Notes: generated from the sequence alone by a model not told the origin. Shown: positions 53,408-63,673, counted from the first letter of the stretch. The stretch: DNA of 64,000 bases from Schlesneria paludicola DSM 18645 (GCF_000255655.1 NZ_JH636434.1:1565066-1629065), one strand, 5' to 3'. A program made the numbers and translations.

Positions 53408-54499
53408 TTAGCGGCTGACTCGACCGCGCCCGCCTCCCTTCATCAAAGCTTCAATCTCAGGACGGGTCACATCGTTGAAGTCGCCCAGCACGCTGTGCTT
53501 GAGACAACTTCCCGCAACCGCATACTGCAGAGCGGTCAACGGATCGGAAAGTTCAGGCGTCTTCAATGCAAAAATCAGTGCCCCTGCAAACGAATCCCCC
53601 GCTCCCACGCGATCGACAATGTTGCGAATCTCGTAGGGCGAATACTGACCTGCGGCATCCGTCGGAGCAAACAGGGCCTTACCCTTCGCCACATCGTACA
53701 GCATCGCTCCCCAGTCGTTGTGACTGGCGGAAAGGCTTTTTCGCAAGGTGATCGCGACAAAGCGAAGATTTGGGAACTTGGTCGCAATCTGACGCGCAAC
53801 ATCTTCGTAGCCGGTCAAACTCAATTCACCGGCGTCGACGTCGGTACCGGAAGCACGAATTCCCAGTACATGGTCGGCATCTTCTTCGTTGGCGATCAGG
53901 ACATCGATATACGGCAGCATCGATTCCATCGTTCGGCGGGCCAAGGCAGCGGGTTTTGTCCCCGGCTCCCAATTCCAAAGCTTCTTGCGGAAATTGAGAT
54001 CGCACGACACCGGAATATTCCGCTGTTTTGCCTGCTTCACCGACGTGAGCGCTGCATCGGCCGATTCACGACTGAGCGACGGAGTAATCCCGGTGGTGTG
54101 AAACCAGTCGGCATCGGCAAAGATTTGATCCCAGTTGTAGGCGGAACCGGGCATCAGAGAAATGGTCGATGAGCCGCGGTCGTACGTCACTGTCCCCCCG
54201 CGCTGGTTTGCCCCATTCTCGACGAAGTAAATCCCGAATCGCCCTTCGTTTGAGCGAAGAATCAGACTCGTATCGACGCCGAACGACCGAAGCTGGGCGA
54301 CGAAGGCGTCGGTCAACGGATTGTCGGGCAATGCGGTGCAATAGGCCGCCTGGCCACCTTGTCGGGCGATCGACACCGCCACGTTGACTTCCGCACCACC
54401 GAATGTGACATCCAGAGACCCCGGAAGCGCCTGTGACAGTCGCAGCCAACCCGACGGCATCATCCTGAGCATTACTTCCCCAAACGTCACGACACGCAT
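53408..54499 (-). CDS. kdgK: PfkB-family sugar kinase, probable 2-dehydro-3-deoxygluconokinase
   Basis: A 363-residue ribokinase-fold kinase: 'MRVVTFGEVMLRMMPSGWLRLSQALPGSLDVTFGGAEVNVAVSIARQGG' is typical of KdgK, and the PfkB signature 2 with catalytic Asp is 'DRVGAGDSFAGALIFAL'. KdgK phosphorylates 2-keto-3-deoxygluconate to KDPG. The 'NRLGAGVPFGGAE..NVA' region is close to KDG kinases, but other sugar substrates are possible. No KDPG aldolase (eda) is next to it. It lies 169 bases upstream of serA on the same strand. Confidence 0.85.
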   Translation of the reverse strand: MRVVTFGEVMLRMMPSGWLRLSQALPGSLDVTFGGAEVNVAVSIARQGGQAAYCTALPDNPLTDAFVAQLRSFGVDTSLILRSNEGRFGIYFVENGANQRGGTVTYDRGSSTISLMPGSAYNWDQIFADADWFHTTGITPSLSRESADAALTSVKQAKQRNIPVSCDLNFRKKLWNWEPGTKPAALARRTMESMLPYIDVLIANEEDADHVLGIRASGTDVDAGELSLTGYEDVARQIATKFPNLRFVAITLRKSLSASHNDWGAMLYDVAKGKALFAPTDAAGQYSPYEIRNIVDRVGAGDSFAGALIFALKTPELSDPLTALQYAVAGSCLKHSVLGDFNDVTRPEIEALMKGGGRGRVSR

Positions 54500-54985
54500 C
54501 TTCAGTTCTTCCTCAACGCTTGTTTTTCTGGTCGTTCGCAGTGGCCAGCGGCCGCAAATCGGCCAAGCAAGGTCGCTGCCGAGATTCCTGGCGGACTGGC
54601 CCGTTCTGATTTCGCGATCAGCAGAATACCCAACGTCCGACAGAATAGAAAAGCCTGGCGTCCCCCGTCAGAAACTCACCGCCGAATCCTGCCTAAGGTC
54701 GCCCGATTCACGTCACATCGCAAAGCGGCCCTCAAATGGACCTTTCGACAACGTTAGCTTGCTGGAATCCGTCTGCATTGCGTCGACACAACTGCTGAAA
54801 TCTTCTTGACTAAAGTGCGTTCAGCAGGTGATGATGGCCGCGCGAGGCGCGAAGACGGAGTCGATCACCAACTCGACGGAATTGGTTGTTCATGGTTCTT
54901 TTGTGTCGAACAGGTTGACCTGTTACGGGCCGATCCTGGCGGCATTGACCAATAGCTCTTTTTCTCATGTTTTGAGGAGCGCGTT
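54500..54985. other. Intergenic region with a palindrome
   Basis: A 486-base divergent region upstream of kdgK (minus) and the DUF1559 gene (plus). It contains the 16-bp palindrome at 54909-54924. A 141-codon plus-strand frame overlapping kdgK's start has no recognised features. Confidence 0.45.
54909..54924. promoter_or_regulatory. Palindromic candidate operator before the DUF1559 gene
   Basis: AACAGGT-TG-ACCTGTT is a perfect 7-bp inverted repeat, ending 61 bases before the ATG at 54986. A regulator site is plausible but none is known here. Confidence 0.4.
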
Positions 54986-56134
54986 ATGCCAGTCCGACAG
55001 CGTCAGCGAGGATTTACCCTGATCGAACTTCTGGTCGTCATCGCCATCATCGCGATGCTGATCGCCCTGTTGCTTCCCGCCGTTCAGCGTGCGCGTGAAG
55101 CCGCCCGTCGCACCGCCTGCCAAAATAACCTCAAGCAAATTGGACTGGCTCTCCACAACTACCACGACGTGCACCGGACCCTGCCCCCCGGGCAAATCAA
55201 CAATAGCGTCAACCCGGGCTTCAATCCGCCGGCCGACGCGGTTGGACGCTATGTCAATCCGGCGGAAGCCAAGTTTCTGGCCCCCGGTCGCAATCTGAAT
55301 GTGCTGGCCTACCAGGGTACGAGCTGGATGCTTCAGATCCTGCCAATGCTCGATCAGGGATCGCTGTACAACTTCTACCAGTACGGTGACAACGCACGAA
55401 CGAACGGCGAGTACCCAATCACGACGCAAGACCTGAACTTCATTTATCCTCCTCGGACGGATCTGGCTGTCTACTATTGCCCTAGCCGACGTACGACGAT
55501 GCTCGCCAGCAGCACGTTCGCCGCGTGTGAACGACTTGATTCTGATCCCACCTACCCGTCGACTCTCGGAATTGCCTGGACTCAGGGCGGGAATGACTAT
55601 GCGGGTTGCACGGGGTCGGGAATCACATTTCGTGACGGAACCACGATCAGTGGAAACGCCGTCGTCGATCGTCAGACGTATGCCCTGCTGCCCGCACAGT
55701 TGCAATTGACTGTCGTGAATACCTTCAACTCGTTGACGGGCGTGACCTATCAAGCGTCGCCTTACACCCAATTCAACATGAATATCGGCGTATTTGGCGT
55801 GAATTCGTTCGTTAGCCTTCGCGACATCACCGACGGGACGTCGAATGTGATGATGGTCTCTGAACGCCGAATCTTCCAGAACGCAACCCCGAACATCCAG
55901 CAACGAAGTTCCGATGGCTGGATCTGGGGTGGCCCGGCCACGATGTTCAGTTGCCGCAATGCACCACACACCGGCATTCACTACGATGAAGCCGATAGTC
56001 CACACGATCAACTCGTCCAGGTGCTGCTTGCCGATGGTAGCGTGAAAATCATCAGCGTGAATATCGACCTGACCACATGGAAGAACCTGGGCAACATGTC
56101 TCAGGGAAGCCCGATCAACCTGCAATTCCAGTAA
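54986..56134 (+). CDS. DUF1559 prepilin-like secreted protein
   Basis: A 382-residue protein with a type IV prepilin/pseudopilin N-terminus ('[63 protein letters not shown]'), where cleavage would follow the Gly of 'RG' before Phe. The C-terminal region is the DUF1559 domain (ends 'HVHLADGS'-like, here '[25 protein letters not shown]'). Planctomycetes carry large paralogous sets of such genes and their role is uncertain; export by a pilus-like system is likely. The ATG follows GAGGAG by 6 bases. A terminator hairpin follows at 56188. Confidence 0.93.
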   Translation: MPVRQRQRGFTLIELLVVIAIIAMLIALLLPAVQRAREAARRTACQNNLKQIGLALHNYHDVHRTLPPGQINNSVNPGFNPPADAVGRYVNPAEAKFLAPGRNLNVLAYQGTSWMLQILPMLDQGSLYNFYQYGDNARTNGEYPITTQDLNFIYPPRTDLAVYYCPSRRTTMLASSTFAACERLDSDPTYPSTLGIAWTQGGNDYAGCTGSGITFRDGTTISGNAVVDRQTYALLPAQLQLTVVNTFNSLTGVTYQASPYTQFNMNIGVFGVNSFVSLRDITDGTSNVMMVSERRIFQNATPNIQQRSSDGWIWGGPATMFSCRNAPHTGIHYDEADSPHDQLVQVLLADGSVKIISVNIDLTTWKNLGNMSQGSPINLQFQ

Positions 56135-56187
56135 TGAAAATCTCCCAGCCACGATCAATTCGCAACGTGCTGGGTTTCTGCTTGCGA

Positions 56188-56222
56188 CGAAGTCGCTTCT
56201 CACGAGGCGACTTCGCTTTGTT
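56188..56222 (+). terminator. Intrinsic terminator of the DUF1559 gene
   Basis: CGAAGTCGC (56188-56196) and GCGACTTCG (56207-56215) form a 9-bp stem with a 10-nt loop, followed by CTTTGTT. It lies 54 bases past the stop and has the form of a Rho-independent terminator. Confidence 0.75.
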
Positions 56223-56412
56223 AATGTGACCGTCGCCGCGTAGGATCAGTCGGCAATGTTGATGACTTGATGGAGCCAGCGGTTTCGCGGTGTCTTTCAT
56301 CACCACGGTCCGCTGGAAAAGTCGCTGTTACTAGAATCAAATTCGACGGATCAGCGCACGCTGAAGCAGCGCGTTCATCCGTCGCGATTCGCGAATTACA
56401 GAGAGTTGCGGC

Positions 56413-57831
56413 ATGACGATACGCTTTACCTGCGCGGAATGTGCATCGGTACTCAAGATCAAGGACGAGCTGGCCGGAACAAGTGCCAAATGTCCTAAAT
56501 GCAAGACGAAATTTGTCGTACCTGCGGCCCCAATCACGGAACCACACGCCCCCGAGAGATCGATTGCGGGAAGCGCGTCACCAGCGGATGTGCCACCAGC
56601 GATGGCCCCAGAACCAACCCCCGCCGCTCCGGTGATCGCCCCCCTGTCCGCCCCCGTCGCAGATCCGGTCGCAGACGAACGATTGTCCGCCTCGCCCTCG
56701 CCAATTGCGGAGATGAATCCACCGACATTCCCGGCTGAAGAACTGCCCTTCGCCGCAACTGCGAGCGTTCCGGCGTCTCTGCACCTGGATGACAATGATG
56801 TCGGCCCCGGCGAGCCGATAGGTTCACCACGCAAGAACGACCATCAACCAGCTCCTGGCAGCGGCTATGCCTTGGCTTTAGGAGGTGATGACGACGACCT
56901 TGACAGCCCACCCGTTCTCATCGGTTCTGCGTCCAGTATGCCTGTGGTCGCGCCCGCTGGAGATTCCGCAACGCGTTCGGCGGATCGAGCAGACTCGTCG
57001 CCCCACCTTTCGCAAAAATCATCACGTGGCAATTCAAAGCCTCGGGGCGATGAACCGTTTGATCCCTTGAAGTATCTGATGTCGGATTCGACATCGCAAA
57101 AGCACAATCAGTTTCCGGGCAATATGCAGGATGACTCTGACCTGAGTCTTTCCGATGATTCGGACTACGAAATTGGCAGCCGCCCCACGCCACAGCCGGT
57201 ATCGCGTCCCATGCCCGCTCCTTCGGGACCGCGACAAGCGACCGAGAAGGTCGATCTCGCCACCGCTGCGAAGATGATGAAGAAGGCGATCAAAGACAGC
57301 CAGGCCGACGCCGCGCTTCAACGCGAAAGGGAGGAAAAAGCGGGTTACGATTACATGCTGTTCTTCCGTGAGTTTGGAGTTCGTGGACTGGGGATCCTGG
57401 TTGGCGGAGTGGCACTCGTCGTGCTCTGTGCCTACTTGGGCCAGTCCCTCTTCAAATCGGTCCTACTGACACCCAAACTAGGCTATGTTTCGGGAACAGT
57501 GAAACTGGATGGACAGCCGTTTGTCGGAGCCCAAGTCTATTTTGAGCCGCGAGATGCCAAAATCGAAGGTGGTAAGCGTGATCGTCCGAGAACGTCCGTC
57601 AGCATCACCGATGAAAAAGGGGCGTTTAAGATGATGTACTCGCCAGATGATCGGATTGAAGGGGTCACCGCTGGCAAGTGCCGAGTCTGGGTGACTCGGG
57701 TCGGACCGAAGGGTGAAGACGTTCCGAACGAGTGGCGACAGGCCCAGATGAAAGAGTTCGAAATCACGCCGGGCCACCAGAAGGCCCCCTTCGATATCAA
57801 CATGGAATCAAAGGCCGCCGGCGCGAAGTGA
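56413..57831 (+). CDS. Zinc-ribbon / disordered / single-TM protein with carboxypeptidase-regulatory-like domain
   Basis: A 472-residue protein in four parts. Residues 1-36 are a zinc ribbon with C-x2-C (Cys7, 10) and C-x2-C (Cys27, 30). Residues about 40-310 are a Pro/Ala/Ser/Asp-rich disordered region. A membrane helix near 325-345 is 'LGILVGGVALVVLCAYLGQSLF'. The end is a beta-sandwich domain, 'LGYVSGTVKLDGQPFVGAQVYFEPRDAK...SITDEKGAFKMMYSPDDRIEGVTAGKCRVWV'. This layout is common in planctomycetes and has no proven role. If the ribbon is cytoplasmic and the sandwich outside, it is a type of trans-membrane connector. Confidence 0.85.
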   Translation: MTIRFTCAECASVLKIKDELAGTSAKCPKCKTKFVVPAAPITEPHAPERSIAGSASPADVPPAMAPEPTPAAPVIAPLSAPVADPVADERLSASPSPIAEMNPPTFPAEELPFAATASVPASLHLDDNDVGPGEPIGSPRKNDHQPAPGSGYALALGGDDDDLDSPPVLIGSASSMPVVAPAGDSATRSADRADSSPHLSQKSSRGNSKPRGDEPFDPLKYLMSDSTSQKHNQFPGNMQDDSDLSLSDDSDYEIGSRPTPQPVSRPMPAPSGPRQATEKVDLATAAKMMKKAIKDSQADAALQREREEKAGYDYMLFFREFGVRGLGILVGGVALVVLCAYLGQSLFKSVLLTPKLGYVSGTVKLDGQPFVGAQVYFEPRDAKIEGGKRDRPRTSVSITDEKGAFKMMYSPDDRIEGVTAGKCRVWVTRVGPKGEDVPNEWRQAQMKEFEITPGHQKAPFDINMESKAAGAK

Positions 57832-58026
57832 ACTCGACAAAAGGAGTTTTTTGCCAAGCCATCCAGCGTTTGCCACTGCTTGAGAGGCCGACCGTTCGTC
57901 TGGCCGACCGTGGTTGCTACGCGGCGCGTCGAAAATCAAGAACCGCTGGCATCACGACCACCGCACGTCGGCACAAAGTGGGCTCATTTCGCAAAGCTTG
58001 CCGTACAGGTTTCGGCCGGTGGGAAT

Positions 58027-58764
58027 TCAGGCCTGATCAACGAAAATGACTACGCCAGTAATGTTGTCCTTCGAGCCGCCGTCGCTCGCCGCCTGGACCA
58101 CCGCTTCAGCAGTCTTCTGAGGGTCTGTACCGGCCCCGAGGATTTTTGCCAGCGTCGCATCGTCGGCGCCACCAGTGACTCCGTCCGTGCAGATCAGCAA
58201 TCGATCACCCACCGCCGGTTTGACTTGCTTCGGCGAGGTTCCGCTGCCACCTTCTTTGCAACCGAGATAGCGGTACAAGACGTTCTTATATCGATGATTG
58301 ACCGCTTCTTCAGGAGTGAGCGTTCCGGCGTCCATTAGCGCCTGCGTCAGCGAGTGATCGGTCGTCAACTGCTGAATTTTTCCGCCACGGAGAAGATAGA
58401 CACGGCTGTCGCCGACGCCGCCGATATAGAGTGTTCCGCCGACCTGCACCACGAACGTAATCGTGGTTCCCATATTCTTCAGTTTGGGATCGAGTTCACC
58501 CAGCGCCATAATCTCGTAATTCGCCTGGGTGATGGCGTCGTCGATGATCTTGGTGGTCTGTTCAGGAGGTGATTTTTCAAAATCGAGCAGTTGCAAACGT
58601 TGGGGGACAATCTCCATCGCCAGACCACTGGCCCGCTCCCCCGCGGATTGCCCTCCCATCCCGTCAGCAACGAGAAAAAAACGATAACGAGGATCGACGT
58701 AACACGCGTCTTCGTTGTTATCGCGCTTTCCAACAATGCTGAGCCAACCTGCTCGCAACTTCAT
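58027..58764 (-). CDS. PP2C-family serine/threonine phosphatase
   Basis: A 245-residue Stp1-type phosphatase: 'WLSIVGKRDNNEDACYVDPRYRFFLVADGMGGQSAGERAS' (motifs 1-2, metal ligand Asp in 'DGMGG'), 'LYIGGVGDSRVYLLRGGKIQQLTTDHSLTQALMDAGTLTPEEA' (motifs 5-6), 'DRLLICTDGVTGG' and 'SKDNITGVVIFV'. All metal-coordinating aspartates are visible. It dephosphorylates Ser/Thr residues, balancing Hanks-type kinases, which are abundant in planctomycetes but not next to this gene. It faces the zinc-ribbon gene convergently. Confidence 0.94.
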   Translation of the reverse strand: MKLRAGWLSIVGKRDNNEDACYVDPRYRFFLVADGMGGQSAGERASGLAMEIVPQRLQLLDFEKSPPEQTTKIIDDAITQANYEIMALGELDPKLKNMGTTITFVVQVGGTLYIGGVGDSRVYLLRGGKIQQLTTDHSLTQALMDAGTLTPEEAVNHRYKNVLYRYLGCKEGGSGTSPKQVKPAVGDRLLICTDGVTGGADDATLAKILGAGTDPQKTAEAVVQAASDGGSKDNITGVVIFVDQA

Positions 58765-58924
58765 GATGCACTACCAGAACGTCGATGTGGTCGATCTTGA
58801 ATTCGTACGCGAAACTTCATCGACCGGCCTCTCCGGTCCTGGAGACGAAATTCACCCTTCTAGTGAGTTTACGACCGTTCCAACGGAATGGAAGCCCTCC
58901 ACTGGTGAAAACTGCGTCGGTTCG

Positions 58925-59674
58925 TTACGACGGAATCGGAAGGGGGGGACAAAGGGTCTGCATCAAATCCCGAATTCCGAGCGTTGTAGCATTCATCAGC
59001 ATTTCACCGGCATCGAATCCAGCACTCGCCCCATAAAATCGGTTCTGACTCTCGACGAGTCGGAAAACTCGATCTTTACTCGGCGGAAACTGCGTCTTGT
59101 AGGCTCGGATCGCGTCGAGTTTGAGGTCTAGCGAATCTGAGATGTCGACGATGAAGCGATTGGACGGCTCGGGATGATCCAGCGTCGAAAGGCCCAGCGG
59201 ATACCACAACTGACGGCGAACCGTGTGAACCGGTAGCCCGGCAAATTCGTCATCCCATTTCGTCAGTCGGCTGTAAAAGATGGCGGCGTCTGTGATTTGC
59301 ATCGCCTGCCAATGGTCGGGTGACGCCATCGGAGTCTTTGCGCCGATTCCGATGACCATCTTGGGTCGCCAGGTGCGGATGACCCGTGCCAGACAGATTC
59401 GTGCAGCAAAGGAATCGAAGAGACATCGGTTTGGCAGCGTCAGCGTCTCACGCATCTGGACTCCCAGAATTCGCGCCGCCTCGCGTGCCTCGGCCAGTCG
59501 GGCGTCGGGCCCGGGACTTCCAGGAGTCGGTTCGCCATTCGTCAGATCGCAGATTCCCGCACGGTATCCCTGCTGAACCAGCCGCGCCAACGTTCCGCCG
59601 ATGGCGATTTCGACGTCGTCCGGGTGTGCCCCCACCGCCAGAACGTCCAGAGGTATCGGCAACTCTTCGGGCAT
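58925..59674 (-). CDS. PIG-L/BshB1-like N-deacetylase
   Basis: A 249-residue PIG-L-fold deacetylase: '[64 protein letters not shown]' with the zinc motif AHPDD, and '[22 protein letters not shown]' with the second metal His. The 'LTNGE..T' and 'R..E...AA..LGV' spacing is that of BshB1, which deacetylates GlcNAc-malate in bacillithiol synthesis. BshA and BshC are not in the window, so this is a similarity only. ATG 59674 has AAGGAAG 5 bases upstream, better than an upstream start at 59698. Confidence 0.87.
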   Translation of the reverse strand: MPEELPIPLDVLAVGAHPDDVEIAIGGTLARLVQQGYRAGICDLTNGEPTPGSPGPDARLAEAREAARILGVQMRETLTLPNRCLFDSFAARICLARVIRTWRPKMVIGIGAKTPMASPDHWQAMQITDAAIFYSRLTKWDDEFAGLPVHTVRRQLWYPLGLSTLDHPEPSNRFIVDISDSLDLKLDAIRAYKTQFPPSKDRVFRLVESQNRFYGASAGFDAGEMLMNATTLGIRDLMQTLCPPLPIPS

Positions 59675-59819
59675 CGTCTTCCTTTCGTGGCACCCCAATC
59701 TTCAACAGCAGTCATCATTATCGATGGAATGACGAGCCTGCTGCCAGTCAGGTTGAATCTATCAGAACAGAATCAAAATATCAGGAATTCGTGCCCCAAG
59801 ATTGCCACACGTCATCCAT

Positions 59820-60836
59820 TCACCCCGCAACCGACTGCTGGAATGTCTGCACAATTTTGGCGACGCGGTGCGGGTGAGTCAAACATGGATGTTGACCAGC
59901 CGAATGCATCCACTCAACCCGCGGATCCTTCAAACGCTGTTCCAGCAGCGTTTGTGAATCGGCCGACATTCGCCCTTCGCCTTCTGTTCTCAAGAGCATC
60001 ACGGGACACGAGACTTCGCCCAGCCGCGACACCAGATCAAACGATCTGACGGCGATGGCCCGGCGTGCCAGGTCTCGCAAGGGCAATGTTCCGGTGCTTT
60101 GAATCAGAAAGTCGAACCGGGACGAATCAAACGGTGGGAACCACGGTTTATGGTTTACCGCCTGAAACCGTCGCCGCTGTGGCAATTGATCGAGCAACTG
60201 ACCTGAACGCAAACAGGCCGAGGCCAACATTCGCTCGAAAAGCGTCACCTTTCGCTTCGCAAAGCCGTGTTGAAGGACCAGCCACTGAATGCGAGCGGGA
60301 TGGTCAACCGCCGCCTGAAGTGCGACTGCGGCTCCGAAACCGGCTCCATAGATTGGAAAACACACATCGCCGTGGCGATCGGCAACCAGCATCAAGTCTT
60401 CCGCGAATTCGCAGATCGTAGGCTTCGACAACCGCGCCGCGTGCGTGTCGCTCGTCACCGCATCAAACACGACGCAACGAAAATGGTCGCGCAGCAACCA
60501 GATTACGAGCGAATACAATTCGGCGGTCGCGGCAAAATTGTTCACGAAGTAGAGCGGTGGACCGTCACCCCACGTGCGCCCGGCCAATCGATGCGGACCA
60601 CGCACGATTTCCCAAGGAGTGCTGTCACGCAAGTACTGCTCTCGCACGTCTTGCCACATCATCGGTGTGGGACAGGGTTCGCCCGCGCCATCGATTCGAT
60701 CGTCAGAAGGTAAAGCCACGTCTCCTGCTTCGGAACAGGCTGGCGCGTTGTCTTCGCAGACATGGACCAAACCCTCTGGACTCGTCACGGGACTCGTTGG
60801 ATCGGAAACCGGTGACATGGGATTCAAATGATTCAT
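59820..60836 (-). CDS. Alpha/beta-hydrolase-fold protein lacking the Ser nucleophile
   Basis: A 338-residue protein with an alpha/beta-hydrolase core after a disordered Asp/Glu/Pro-rich N-terminus of about 60 residues. The region 'PPLYFVNNFAATAELYSLVIWLLRDHFRCVVFDAV' is the oxyanion-side strand and turn, and 'CFPIYGAGFGAAVALQAAVDHP' is the nucleophile elbow. The elbow normally reads G-x-S-x-G; here it is G-A-G-F-G, so serine is replaced by glycine. The end 'GEVSCPVMLLRTEGEGRMSA...WMHSAGQHPCLTHPHRVAKIVQTFQ' includes the usual C-terminal His region. It may bind a ligand without catalysis. The ATG at 60836 has no clear ribosome-binding site. Confidence 0.8.
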   Translation of the reverse strand: MNHLNPMSPVSDPTSPVTSPEGLVHVCEDNAPACSEAGDVALPSDDRIDGAGEPCPTPMMWQDVREQYLRDSTPWEIVRGPHRLAGRTWGDGPPLYFVNNFAATAELYSLVIWLLRDHFRCVVFDAVTSDTHAARLSKPTICEFAEDLMLVADRHGDVCFPIYGAGFGAAVALQAAVDHPARIQWLVLQHGFAKRKVTLFERMLASACLRSGQLLDQLPQRRRFQAVNHKPWFPPFDSSRFDFLIQSTGTLPLRDLARRAIAVRSFDLVSRLGEVSCPVMLLRTEGEGRMSADSQTLLEQRLKDPRVEWMHSAGQHPCLTHPHRVAKIVQTFQQSVAG

Positions 60837-61017
60837 GGTCCTCGATCATCGAACAGAGTTGAGTCGTGACATCCCCGATTGGCAACTTGACGACGTACTG
60901 ATCTTAATCTTGATCGAGCCGCCGTCGAGAATCAACTTGCGTCCATTCGGTTTGGTGGAGCCCAACGGTAATGGGGCGCAATTGCGGCCACAAATTCTCG
61001 GTCGGCCAGCAGCGAAT

Positions 61018-62049
61018 TCAATTCGATGCCACGCGTACGATCAGCTTGCCAAAGTTCCGCCCTTCCAGCAGCCCGATAAATGCTTGTGGCGCGTTGTCCA
61101 ATCCGTTCACTACATCTTCACGACTCTTGATTCGCCCTTCGTTGACCCATGTACTCATCTGACTGAAAAATTCGCCGAATCGATTCCGGTAATCTTCCGA
61201 GATGATGTAGCCCTGAATCTTGATCCGCTTTGTCAGAATCGTCCTTGTCAATTGTGGCAATCGATTCGGCCCCTCCGGCAACTTCGTATCGTTGTAGTGA
61301 GAAATCAAACCACACAAGGGAACTCGTGCGCGCACATTCAAGAGTGGCATGACCGCCTCGAACACCGCACCGCCCACATTTTCAAAGTAAACGTCAATGC
61401 CCTTGGGACAGGCCGCGGCCAACTCTGTTCGCAAATCCGCTCGACGATCGATACAGACATCGAACCCCAGTTCCTCGGTCACATAGCGGCACTTTTCTGG
61501 ACCGCCAACAATTCCCACCGTGCGACATCCCTTAAGCTTTGCAATCTGCCCGACAACCGAGCCGACAGCCCCGCTTGCCGCGGCGACAACCACAGTCTCG
61601 CCTTCTTTGGGCTGGCCAATATCCAACAGGCCCATATATGCCGTGAATCCGGGCATCCCTAAGACGCCCAAGGCCAACGACGGATGGGACATCTTAGGAT
61701 CGAGTTTCGTGACACCCTTGCCATCGGAGATTTCGAACGACTGCCAGCCGCTATAGCTCAAGACCAGATCGCCTGATTGGAACTTCGGATGTTTCGACTC
61801 CTCAACCCGCGAGATGGTTCCTCCACACATGACGCTTCCGACCTGAACCGGTTCCGCGTACGAAGGTGCGTCACTCATGCGGCCTCGCATATAGGGGTCC
61901 AGCGAAAGGAACAGTGTCTTAAGTTTGACCTGACCTTCCTGGACGGCCGGTATCGCGACCTCTTCAATCTGAAAGTTCTCTGCGACCGGAGCACCGATTG
62001 GACGCGACTTCAAAAGGATTCGCCGATTCAGGAGCGCTGATTGGTTCAC
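61018..62049 (-). CDS. NADP-dependent MDR oxidoreductase (CurA-like)
   Basis: A 343-residue zinc-free medium-chain reductase: 'MNQSALLNRRILLKSRPIGAPVAENFQIEEVAIPAVQEGQVKLKTLFLSLDPYMRGRMSD' (note 'DPYMRGRM', the family signature), NADP-binding 'VVVAAASGAVGSVVGQIAKLKGCRTVGIVGG' and 'VYFENVGGAVFEAVMPLLNVRARVPLCGLISHYN'. These enzymes reduce activated double bonds, such as curcumin, 2-alkenals or leukotriene-type substrates. GTG 62049 fits the family start; a much longer upstream frame exists but is not homologous. The 385 bases upstream are otherwise empty. Confidence 0.92.
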   Translation of the reverse strand: MNQSALLNRRILLKSRPIGAPVAENFQIEEVAIPAVQEGQVKLKTLFLSLDPYMRGRMSDAPSYAEPVQVGSVMCGGTISRVEESKHPKFQSGDLVLSYSGWQSFEISDGKGVTKLDPKMSHPSLALGVLGMPGFTAYMGLLDIGQPKEGETVVVAAASGAVGSVVGQIAKLKGCRTVGIVGGPEKCRYVTEELGFDVCIDRRADLRTELAAACPKGIDVYFENVGGAVFEAVMPLLNVRARVPLCGLISHYNDTKLPEGPNRLPQLTRTILTKRIKIQGYIISEDYRNRFGEFFSQMSTWVNEGRIKSREDVVNGLDNAPQAFIGLLEGRNFGKLIVRVASN

Positions 62050-62434
62050 GATTTCAAACCTTAAATTAACCTGATAGGTCGTCTTCCTGCCGCGACGCCA
62101 GCGACAGTTTTCTTTATGACATGTTGCTTGGTGCGAATTGCGACTTGCAGCAAACGATTGACAGTATATGGCCGTCTTGACCTCCGCCATCAACTGATCG
62201 TCCAGCCGCATCAATTTTGTGCTCATTGCTGCGATGCAGCATGCTGAAATAACGGATACGGGTTCCGCGGAGTTTCGACGACGCCATGATATCGTGAATG
62301 CCAAGCGGCCTGCCCACGCAATTTCAACAGGCGACTTGTCAACCACGACGGATTTTTTGAGTTTCATCTCGATTGGACAACGAACGCATTGAACGAGACT
62401 TGTGAGCAACACCCCATTTGACGGGAGATGAGTG
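62050..62434. other. Intergenic region, no clear content
   Basis: A 385-base divergent gap between the MDR oxidoreductase and the serine-hydrolase gene. The oxidoreductase frame is open through most of it but with no homology to the family. No repeat or hairpin stands out. Confidence 0.4.
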
Positions 62435-63544
62435 ATGCGAGCCCACTTCAAGACACTTCGCTGGGCGTCCCAATCCGCCTGTTTGCTGATGTTGACCGGC
62501 CTCGGTTGCCTGCAGTCTCCATCTCACATCCAAGCCGCCGATGATCTCGTTTTCCCTGGCCGCGACTGGGAGCAGAAGTCACCTGTCGACGCAGGACTCG
62601 ATGAAAGACTGCTTGATGCCGTCGCGACAGCATTGGGGTCTCGCGGCTGTATCATCAAAAATGGGTATGTCGTTAAAGCATGGGGGACGCAATCCGAAAA
62701 AAGCGACTGGGCATCCTCTGCCAAACCCGTGCTTTCAACGTTATTGATGTTTGCCCACAACGAGGGAAGAGTCAAAAGCTTTGACCAGCCGATTGTCGAC
62801 TTTGGCTGGAAGTTGTCGGAAAAAGACCGCGGCATTACGTTTCGACACTTGGGCAGCATGACGAGTGGATACGCTCGTCCCGAAGGTCCAGGAGCGGCAT
62901 GGGCCTACAATGACTACGCCATTCAACTTTATCAGCAGACGCTGTTCGACAAGGTCTATCAAGACGATCCGGACACGATCTTTCATGCTCCCGAACGTTT
63001 TGGAGTCCTGCAGCTTCAGGATGGATTCAACTTCCGTAAGACCAATCGTCGTATCCGTGCGTCAGTCCGTGATTTCGCCCGCGTCGCCTGGTTCTGGATG
63101 AACCGCGGGAACTGGAACGGCCAACAGATTCTGCCCCGAGATTTTTTTGACCAGAACATGCGCGCTCAAGTTCCTGCGGATCTGCCGCTCAGCATCCAGG
63201 CCGCAACTGACGACTATTTAAAAATTGGCACCTACGGCGGCGATTCGAACCACTATTCCGACTGTGGTCCGGGGATCTACGGCTTTAACTGGTGGTTCAA
63301 TAACCAGGTCGGTACGCGCGTCGGAACGTTGACCTGGCCGGATGCTCCACCAGACACGGTCATGTCGCTGGGTGTCCGAGGAAATTGTACCGCCATGATT
63401 CCGAGCCTGAAGCTGCTGGTAGTTGCCGCAAATGCCGACTGGGGCAAGAACGATGCAGGCGATCCGAACTCGGTCCTGAATCAGCGACTGAAATTGATCG
63501 TGGCCGCAGGAACACCAAGGCCGTCAGCTGTCGAAACCAAATAA
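62435..63544 (+). CDS. Secreted beta-lactamase-fold serine hydrolase
   Basis: A 369-residue class C beta-lactamase/DD-peptidase-fold protein. A signal peptide (about residues 1-35, with 'GLGC' giving a possible lipoprotein Cys) precedes 'WASSAKPVLSTLLMFAHNEGRVKSFDQPIVDFG', containing the S-x-x-K catalytic motif as SSAK, and 'AWAYNDYAIQLYQQTLF' as the Y-x-N-equivalent. 'DFARVAWFWMNRGNWNGQQILPRDFFDQ' is the usual helical lid. The KTG-equivalent near the C-terminus could not be assigned. It may be an esterase or peptidase. ATG 62435 has GGGAG 7 bases upstream. Confidence 0.88.
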   Translation: MRAHFKTLRWASQSACLLMLTGLGCLQSPSHIQAADDLVFPGRDWEQKSPVDAGLDERLLDAVATALGSRGCIIKNGYVVKAWGTQSEKSDWASSAKPVLSTLLMFAHNEGRVKSFDQPIVDFGWKLSEKDRGITFRHLGSMTSGYARPEGPGAAWAYNDYAIQLYQQTLFDKVYQDDPDTIFHAPERFGVLQLQDGFNFRKTNRRIRASVRDFARVAWFWMNRGNWNGQQILPRDFFDQNMRAQVPADLPLSIQAATDDYLKIGTYGGDSNHYSDCGPGIYGFNWWFNNQVGTRVGTLTWPDAPPDTVMSLGVRGNCTAMIPSLKLLVVAANADWGKNDAGDPNSVLNQRLKLIVAAGTPRPSAVETK

Positions 63545-63673
63545 ACGGCCACTCCATCGCCTTGAGCAAGTTCGTAAGACCGAGCCTTCCCAGATCTTGT
63601 CTCGATGACTTCAATGCACCGCTCCACCACAGGTCGCAGACGTTCCGCGAATTGCACACTTCTCAGGGACACA

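Noticed and set aside
62050-62451. Longer N-terminus for the MDR oxidoreductase
   Set aside because: The leader has no family similarity and the canonical start phrase begins at GTG 62049.
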